Positions 38,628-43,114 of a DNA stretch of 43,114 nt are shown here, piece by piece. This DNA is from Turicibacter sp. (GTDB taxonomy: Bacteria > Bacillota_I > Bacilli_A > MOL361 > Turicibacteraceae), in NCBI GenBank assembly GCA_009787345.1, contig WRGF01000213.1:1-43114 (forward strand). Reading direction: 5' to 3'. The notes beneath the pieces were generated by a model. It did no database searches, had not been told where the DNA came from, and saw only the letters and a program-made list of their open reading frames with translations. The stretch's first letter is position 1. The number at the start of each line of letters is the position of its first letter. The translations under genes and the position numbers were made by a program.

Positions 38628-39359
38628 ATGCTTATTACAGAACACCAATTGCAGTCCCTTAACCAGCTGGAACGAGCAGCCTATGATTATATTGCAGCCA
38701 ATAAAGATGAGGTTATTTCAATGACTATCCGGGACTTATCCAAGTCCATTCATGTATCACCAACCACGATTTTAAGGATGTGCAAAAAGTTGGATATTAA
38801 AGGCTACTCAGAGCTTAAGCTTCGGCTTAAAATGTTTCAGATTGATTCGGTGGTGGCAACAAAAAATCAAAAACTTCCTGATTTGGACTACTTGGGAGCT
38901 TTGGGAACACCAGTTATGGGAGATAAGGTGAACAAGGCCGCCACACTCATCCAAGCTTCCAAGGAATTGATTCTATTTGGGTTAGGGACCTCAGGCTTAA
39001 TTGCCCGTTACGCTGGGCACTTTTATGAGATGATGGGTTGTAAAGCCCAGGTTATTGACGATACATATTTCCATTATACGGATAAAAACTATGGTCAAAC
39101 GATTATTATCGTAATCAGCCGTTCTGGGGAAACACCTCATATTATCAACCGGGTTAAATTCTTTAAAGATCGGGAGGCAGTGGTCATCGCTTTGACTAAC
39201 TGGGATAATAATAGCGTTGCTTTGCTCTCTAATCTGGTTATTTCATATCAAGTCCCAAGAAAGGAAATATCCCTGTCCGATGTCACTACCCAAATCCCAG
39301 CGCTTGTTTCGTTAGAGGCCATAGCGCACCGGTTTTTTGAATTAGAAAATTCGGCCTAG
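38628..39359 (+). CDS. MurR/RpiR family transcriptional regulator
   Basis: 243 residues from ATG 38628, with GGAGG eight bases or so upstream; the in-frame start at 38604 lies before the ribosome site. The N-terminal HTH_6 (about 1-75) contains SMTIRDLSKSIHVSPTTILRMCKKL, and the C-terminal SIS domain (about 100-235) carries GLGTSGLIARYAGHF and IIVISRSGETPHI for binding a phosphosugar. Such regulators sense sugar phosphates. It shares promoter design with the sucrose genes and stands between them and the glycerol genes, so it may respond to a sucrose-derived phosphosugar. Its targets are unknown. Confidence 0.9.
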   Translation: MLITEHQLQSLNQLERAAYDYIAANKDEVISMTIRDLSKSIHVSPTTILRMCKKLDIKGYSELKLRLKMFQIDSVVATKNQKLPDLDYLGALGTPVMGDKVNKAATLIQASKELILFGLGTSGLIARYAGHFYEMMGCKAQVIDDTYFHYTDKNYGQTIIIVISRSGETPHIINRVKFFKDREAVVIALTNWDNNSVALLSNLVISYQVPRKEISLSDVTTQIPALVSLEAIAHRFFELENSA

Positions 39360-39368
39360 TCAAATCTG

Positions 39369-39406
39369 AAATGCCGCCTGTTGCACTAGTCTAACAGGCG
39401 GCATTT
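39369..39406 (+). terminator. Intrinsic terminator of the RpiR-type gene
   Basis: Perfect 14-bp stem AAATGCCGCCTGTT / AACAGGCGGCATTT, loop of ten, followed by TCTT. Confidence 0.9.
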
Positions 39407-39428
39407 TCTTGTGATGTTTCTCACAGAT

Positions 39429-39533
39429 ATAACATATTCCCTTGTCATGGGACATGTTATCGCTTTTAATAAAAGGCTTTTATTCTTTGTTTTCTGTGCT
39501 ATAATCTAGTTATGTTCAAGAAAGCGCTATACA
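39429..39533 (+). promoter_or_regulatory. glpK promoter region
   Basis: TATAAT at 39500-39505 has no clear -35 box 17 bp away. An imperfect inverted repeat, ATAACATATTCCC (39429-39441) / GGGACATGTTAT (39449-39460), lies upstream and a cre-like AGAAAGCGCTATAC (39519-39532, 11 of 14) lies just downstream. A weak -35 plus upstream palindrome would suit activator-dependent, catabolite-repressed control. Confidence 0.5.
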
Positions 39534-39563
39534 GAGAGCGGAACCAATTGGAGGGTGTTAATT

Positions 39564-41054
39564 ATGGAACAGTATGTTATGTCAATCGATCAAGGAACGA
39601 CCAATAGCCGTGCAGTCATCTTTGATAAGCAGGGGAAAACGGTGGGAAGCTTTCAAAAGGAGTTTACCCAGTACTTCTCCCACGAAGGATGGGTTGAGCA
39701 CAATGCCAATGAAATCTGGAATTCTGTCCAGTCTGTCATTGCAGGTGCCTTCATTGAAACAGGGATCAAACCAAACCAAGTTGCGGGGGTGGGAATCACC
39801 AATCAGCGTGAAACAACAGTTATTTGGGAAAAGGATACGGGTCGGCCAATTTACAACGCCATCGTTTGGCAGTCCCGTCAATCAGCTGATATTGCTAATT
39901 CTTTGAAGGAACGTGGTTTGCAGGAATTTTTCCACCAAAAGACCGGTTTGGTCATTGATGCTTATTTTTCCGCAACTAAGGCCCGCTGGATCTTGGATTA
40001 CGTTGAAGGGGCACAGGAACGGGCAGAAAAAGGGGAACTGTTATTTGGTACCATCGATACTTGGTTGGCATGGAAGCTGACGGGCGGTGAAGTGCATGTT
40101 ACCGATTATTCAAATGCTGCCCGTACGATGCTGTTTAATATCAATGACCTGGCCTGGGATCAGGAAATCCTAGAATTATTGAACATCCCTGCAGCTATGT
40201 TGCCAAAAGTGGCTTCTAACTCCGAGGTTTATGGCCATACAAAGGACTATCACTTCTTCGGCAGCCAAGTCCCGATTTCTGGGATGGCAGGGGATCAGCA
40301 AGCAGCATTAGTTGGTCAGATGGCTTTTGAGCCGGGAATGGTGAAAAATACCTACGGTACAGGCTCCTTTATTGTGATGAACACAGGGGAAACACCGGTT
40401 ATTTCCAAAAATAACTTGCTGACAACAATCGGTTATGGAATCAATGGGAAAGTTTATTACGCTTTAGAAGGAAGTGTCTTCGTGGCAGGATCTTCCGTCC
40501 AGTGGCTGCGGGATTCAGTCAAGATGATTGAGAAATCTTCGGATTCTGAAGAGATGGCCCGCCGTTCAACCAATGAAGATGAGGTTTATGTCGTTCCTGC
40601 TTTCGTTGGCCTGGGTGCCCCTTATTGGGATCAAGAAGCTAGAGGGGCAATGTTTGGCATTACCCGGGGGACAACGGACGAGGATATCGTCAAAGCTACC
40701 CTTCAGGCCATTGCTTATCAGGTAAAAGATGTGATTGGTTCCATGGTTGAGGATACCAACATCCAGATTCCAGTCTTAAAAGTCGATGGCGGGGCAACGA
40801 TGAATGGGTATTTAATGCAATTTCAATCCGATATATTAAATCTTCCCATCCAGCGCGCTTTTAATCTAGAGAGTACTGCTTTAGGGGCTGCTTACCTTGC
40901 TGGTTTGGCCGTGGGGTTCTGGTCGGACTTAGAGGAAATCCGAGAAATGTATGAAGCGGGACAGGTTTTTGATTCTACGATGGAAGAATCCCGCCGCGAA
41001 AAACTATACACTGGTTGGAAAAAGGCTGTTGCCGCAACACAGGCTTTCAAATAA
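39564..41054 (+). CDS. glpK: Glycerol kinase
   Basis: 496 residues from ATG 39564 (GGAGG nine bases upstream). FGGY-family signatures: [15 protein letters not shown] at the start, [24 protein letters not shown], and [17 protein letters not shown] with [13 protein letters not shown] near the end. H230 in KDYHFFG corresponds to the His phosphorylated by HPr in enterococcal glycerol kinase (H232), so activity is probably increased by the PTS. It makes sn-glycerol 3-phosphate, the substrate of the following GlpO. No glpF uptake gene is in view. Confidence 0.97.
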   Translation: MEQYVMSIDQGTTNSRAVIFDKQGKTVGSFQKEFTQYFSHEGWVEHNANEIWNSVQSVIAGAFIETGIKPNQVAGVGITNQRETTVIWEKDTGRPIYNAIVWQSRQSADIANSLKERGLQEFFHQKTGLVIDAYFSATKARWILDYVEGAQERAEKGELLFGTIDTWLAWKLTGGEVHVTDYSNAARTMLFNINDLAWDQEILELLNIPAAMLPKVASNSEVYGHTKDYHFFGSQVPISGMAGDQQAALVGQMAFEPGMVKNTYGTGSFIVMNTGETPVISKNNLLTTIGYGINGKVYYALEGSVFVAGSSVQWLRDSVKMIEKSSDSEEMARRSTNEDEVYVVPAFVGLGAPYWDQEARGAMFGITRGTTDEDIVKATLQAIAYQVKDVIGSMVEDTNIQIPVLKVDGGATMNGYLMQFQSDILNLPIQRAFNLESTALGAAYLAGLAVGFWSDLEEIREMYEAGQVFDSTMEESRREKLYTGWKKAVAATQAFK

Positions 41055-41165
41055 ACGCAGATAAAACTGATTTAATCTATTGGACGCGCCCAGTTTAATT
41101 GATGCCATTTTCAAAAACGAAGGTCAGGGGTTAGCATCCTATCCAAAAAATGAGGAGGAATTGAG

Positions 41166-42989
41166 ATGTTATTTTCAGCAAAGACAAGGCAAGAAAATAT
41201 TCAAAAATTACAAGAGGGGGAATTGGATCTCTTAATAATCGGAGGAGGCATTACAGGCTCCGGGGTGGCCCTTCAAGCAGCTGCCAGCAAAGTCAAGACC
41301 GGATTAATTGAAATGCAGGATTTCTCTGAAGGAACATCTTCCCGTTCTACGAAATTAGTCCATGGGGGCATCCGCTACATGAAATCCTTTGATGTGGAAG
41401 TGCTTAAGGATACAGTAGGAGAACGTGCGATTGTACAGCGTGTAGCGCCACATATACCCCGTCCCGCTAAGATGGTACTCCCATTATATGAAGAGGAAGC
41501 TGCTTCGACTTTCTCAATGCTTTCTTTAAAAATTGCAATGGGTGTTTATGACCAACTGGCTGGCATCGAAGGGACAGAGCTTGCCAACCGTCTTCTAAGC
41601 CCTGAAGAAGTGTTGGAACTTGAACCACACTTGAAAAAAGAAGGATTGCTTGGTGGAGGCTGCTACTTGGATTTCATCAACAATGACGCACGCCTTGTGA
41701 TTGACAACTTAAAAAAAGCTGCTGAGGATGGTGCGCTCCTTGCTAGCCGGGTAAAGGCTATCGGATTCTTATATGAAGGTGATAAAATTGTTGGGGTAAA
41801 AGCGCGTGATGTACTCAGCGGTGAAGTGTTTGAAGTAAGGTCCAAGTATGTCCTAAATGCTTCAGGCCCATGGGTTGATAAAGTACGCAACCTTAATTTC
41901 AAAAGGGCACCTCGTCCTAAGATGCGCCCGACGAAAGGGGTTCACCTCGTGGTGACAAAAGAGAAACTGCCGATTACCCATGCTACTTATTTTGATTCTG
42001 GATATGGGGATGGCCGCATGATCTTCGCCCTTCCGAGGGAAAATAAAACTTATTTCGGAACAACTGATACGGATTATCATGGGGATTTGGCAAACCCACA
42101 AGTGACCCAAGAGGATCTGGACTACTTGCTTGGGGCAGTGGAACTCCGTTACCCAGGACTAATTATTGGCAAGGAAGACATTGAGTCAAGCTGGGCTGGT
42201 TTGCGCCCACTGCTAAATACCAACTCTGGTTCGGATTATAATGGTGGGGACAATGGGTTCATTTCGGATAAGAGTTTTCAGGAATTGGTTTCAGCTGTCG
42301 TTGATTACAAAGAGGAAAAGCTGTCCCGTGGGGAACTGGAATCAATCCTGAAGAATTTGGAAGGAAGCCTAGGAGAAAAACGCTTGTCTCCATCAGCAGT
42401 ATCCCGTGGGAGCTCTCTTGAACGGGAAGAGGATGGCCTGATTACCCTTTCCGGAGGGAAAATAACAGATTACCGTAAAATGGGCGAAGGGGCCCTTGGG
42501 CTTGTCATTGGATTGCTGAAAGAGGAGCATAGTGCCAAATTTGATGAAGTGGACTCCACTTCTTATGCTATTTCTGGTGGAGAGTTTGACCCTACGAAAG
42601 TGGAAGAAACTATGGTGGCAAATGTTAGGAAAGGCGTAGAGGCTGGACTAACAGAAACTGAGGCAACCTATATTGCTAACTACTATGGGATGAATTGTCT
42701 TCATGTATTTGGATATGCCGATGAAATGGATGCTTATCCTGGATTATCCCTTGCAGAATCGGCAAGGTTAAAGTATGCGCTCGAGCATGAAATGGTATTA
42801 ACTGCTGCGGATTACTTTATACGCCGTACCAATCACGTGCTTTTTGGGAGGGAAAAGGTGGAAGGTTTAATAGACCCAGTCCTTGACGCCATGGGTAACT
42901 ATTTAGGCTGGTCAGAGGAAGAACGCCAAAATCAGGGGCACTTATTTAAGGCTATATTGGAGAAATCCGACCTGAAAGGGTTGAAGTAA
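41166..42989 (+). CDS. glpO: Alpha-glycerophosphate oxidase
   Basis: A 607-residue FAD enzyme. The dinucleotide fold LLIIGGGITGSGVALQAA (18-35) and SSRSTKLVHGGIRYMKSF are typical of glycerol-3-phosphate dehydrogenases. A long insert at about 358-428 (rich in Lys, Glu, Ser) before GGKITDYRKMGEGAL distinguishes the Lactobacillales GlpO oxidases from GlpD, and total length matches them. It oxidises glycerol 3-phosphate to dihydroxyacetone phosphate with O2, releasing hydrogen peroxide. It follows glpK by 111 bp in one likely operon. AGGAGG precedes ATG. Confidence 0.95.
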   Translation: MLFSAKTRQENIQKLQEGELDLLIIGGGITGSGVALQAAASKVKTGLIEMQDFSEGTSSRSTKLVHGGIRYMKSFDVEVLKDTVGERAIVQRVAPHIPRPAKMVLPLYEEEAASTFSMLSLKIAMGVYDQLAGIEGTELANRLLSPEEVLELEPHLKKEGLLGGGCYLDFINNDARLVIDNLKKAAEDGALLASRVKAIGFLYEGDKIVGVKARDVLSGEVFEVRSKYVLNASGPWVDKVRNLNFKRAPRPKMRPTKGVHLVVTKEKLPITHATYFDSGYGDGRMIFALPRENKTYFGTTDTDYHGDLANPQVTQEDLDYLLGAVELRYPGLIIGKEDIESSWAGLRPLLNTNSGSDYNGGDNGFISDKSFQELVSAVVDYKEEKLSRGELESILKNLEGSLGEKRLSPSAVSRGSSLEREEDGLITLSGGKITDYRKMGEGALGLVIGLLKEEHSAKFDEVDSTSYAISGGEFDPTKVEETMVANVRKGVEAGLTETEATYIANYYGMNCLHVFGYADEMDAYPGLSLAESARLKYALEHEMVLTAADYFIRRTNHVLFGREKVEGLIDPVLDAMGNYLGWSEEERQNQGHLFKAILEKSDLKGLK

Positions 42990-43048
42990 GAGGTTGTTGT
43001 AGCGGGGATGGATAAAATGTAAGCGGGAAATAAAAACATGGATAGAAA

Positions 43049-43097
43049 AAAATCCTGGGGCATGATACCATTAATGGGTAGCACGACTCAGGATTTT
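43049..43097 (+). terminator. Probable terminator of glpKO
   Basis: AAAATCCTG (43049-43057) pairs with CAGGATTTT (43089-43097) around a 31-nt loop, ending in a T-tract. The long loop makes it less certain. Confidence 0.55.
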
Positions 43098-43114
43098 TAA
43101 TATGCCTTTATGAA

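Overview
The window looks like chromosome from a low-to-moderate-GC Firmicute, most likely order Lactobacillales (Carnobacteriaceae/Aerococcaceae-like). The pointers are the end of an arginine deiminase gene, a sucrose PTS operon with its own LacI-type repressor, and a glycerol kinase carrying the phosphorylatable His. There is also an alpha-glycerophosphate oxidase of the long, H2O2-forming GlpO type, and strong AGGAGG ribosome-binding sites throughout. No rRNA, CRISPR array, transposase, integrase or prophage gene was seen. The genus is inference.

Layout. 1-230: 3' end of arcA and its terminator. 312-1228 (minus): an overlapping pair, a DUF6036-like nucleotidyltransferase-fold protein plus an unknown partner. 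1400-3019: PadR regulator and two flavodoxin/FMN-reductase-like proteins; the first appears to lack a standard start codon where its Shine-Dalgarno and fold say it should begin. 3109-3678: stand-alone RelA/SpoT-type alarmone synthetase domain, followed by a 60-nt near-perfect hairpin. 3999-10228: a long same-strand cluster of PadR regulator, three DUF2812 membrane paralogues, a possible broken small membrane ORF, a membrane-embedded M28 peptidase, two small membrane proteins and a NatA/NatB (YhaQ/YhaP)-like ABC exporter. 10367-12795: histidinol-phosphatase, DUF4190-like membrane proteins and a Uma2 nuclease. 12834-16007 (minus): MoxR-DUF58-DUF4129 operon. 16278-17525: CwlD-like amidase and a membrane protein. 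17744-18161: five tRNAs (Ile, Asp, Phe, fMet, Glu).

18257-23068: small membrane protein, nucleotidyltransferase, MATE exporter, a YozG-like HTH/DUF2975 pair and a condensation-domain-like acyltransferase. 23110-24683 (minus): NCS2 purine permease under a guanine-class purine riboswitch. 24975-27163 (minus): Rieske non-heme iron oxygenase and a class I aminotransferase. 27515-30277: phosphoenolpyruvate carboxylase. 30348-32661: a decayed gene and an AAA/PD-(D/E)XK DUF1703-type protein. 32794-39359: sucrose regulon, scrR, fructokinase, EIIA, EIIBC, sucrose-6-phosphate hydrolase and an RpiR-type regulator. 39564-42989: glpK and glpO.

How genes work together. In the sucrose region, sugar is imported and phosphorylated by EIIBC plus a cognate EIIA, cleaved by ScrB, and the released fructose is phosphorylated by the PfkB-type kinase. 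Three promoters share one design: a cre-like site fused to the -35 box, a 17-bp spacer, TATAAT, then GGAACC/GGTTCC operator(s). This predicts joint ScrR and CcpA control and draws the RpiR regulator into the regulon. Glycerol is phosphorylated by GlpK and oxidised by GlpO. The most promising uncharacterised unit is the PadR-DUF2812x3-M28 peptidase-ABC cluster.
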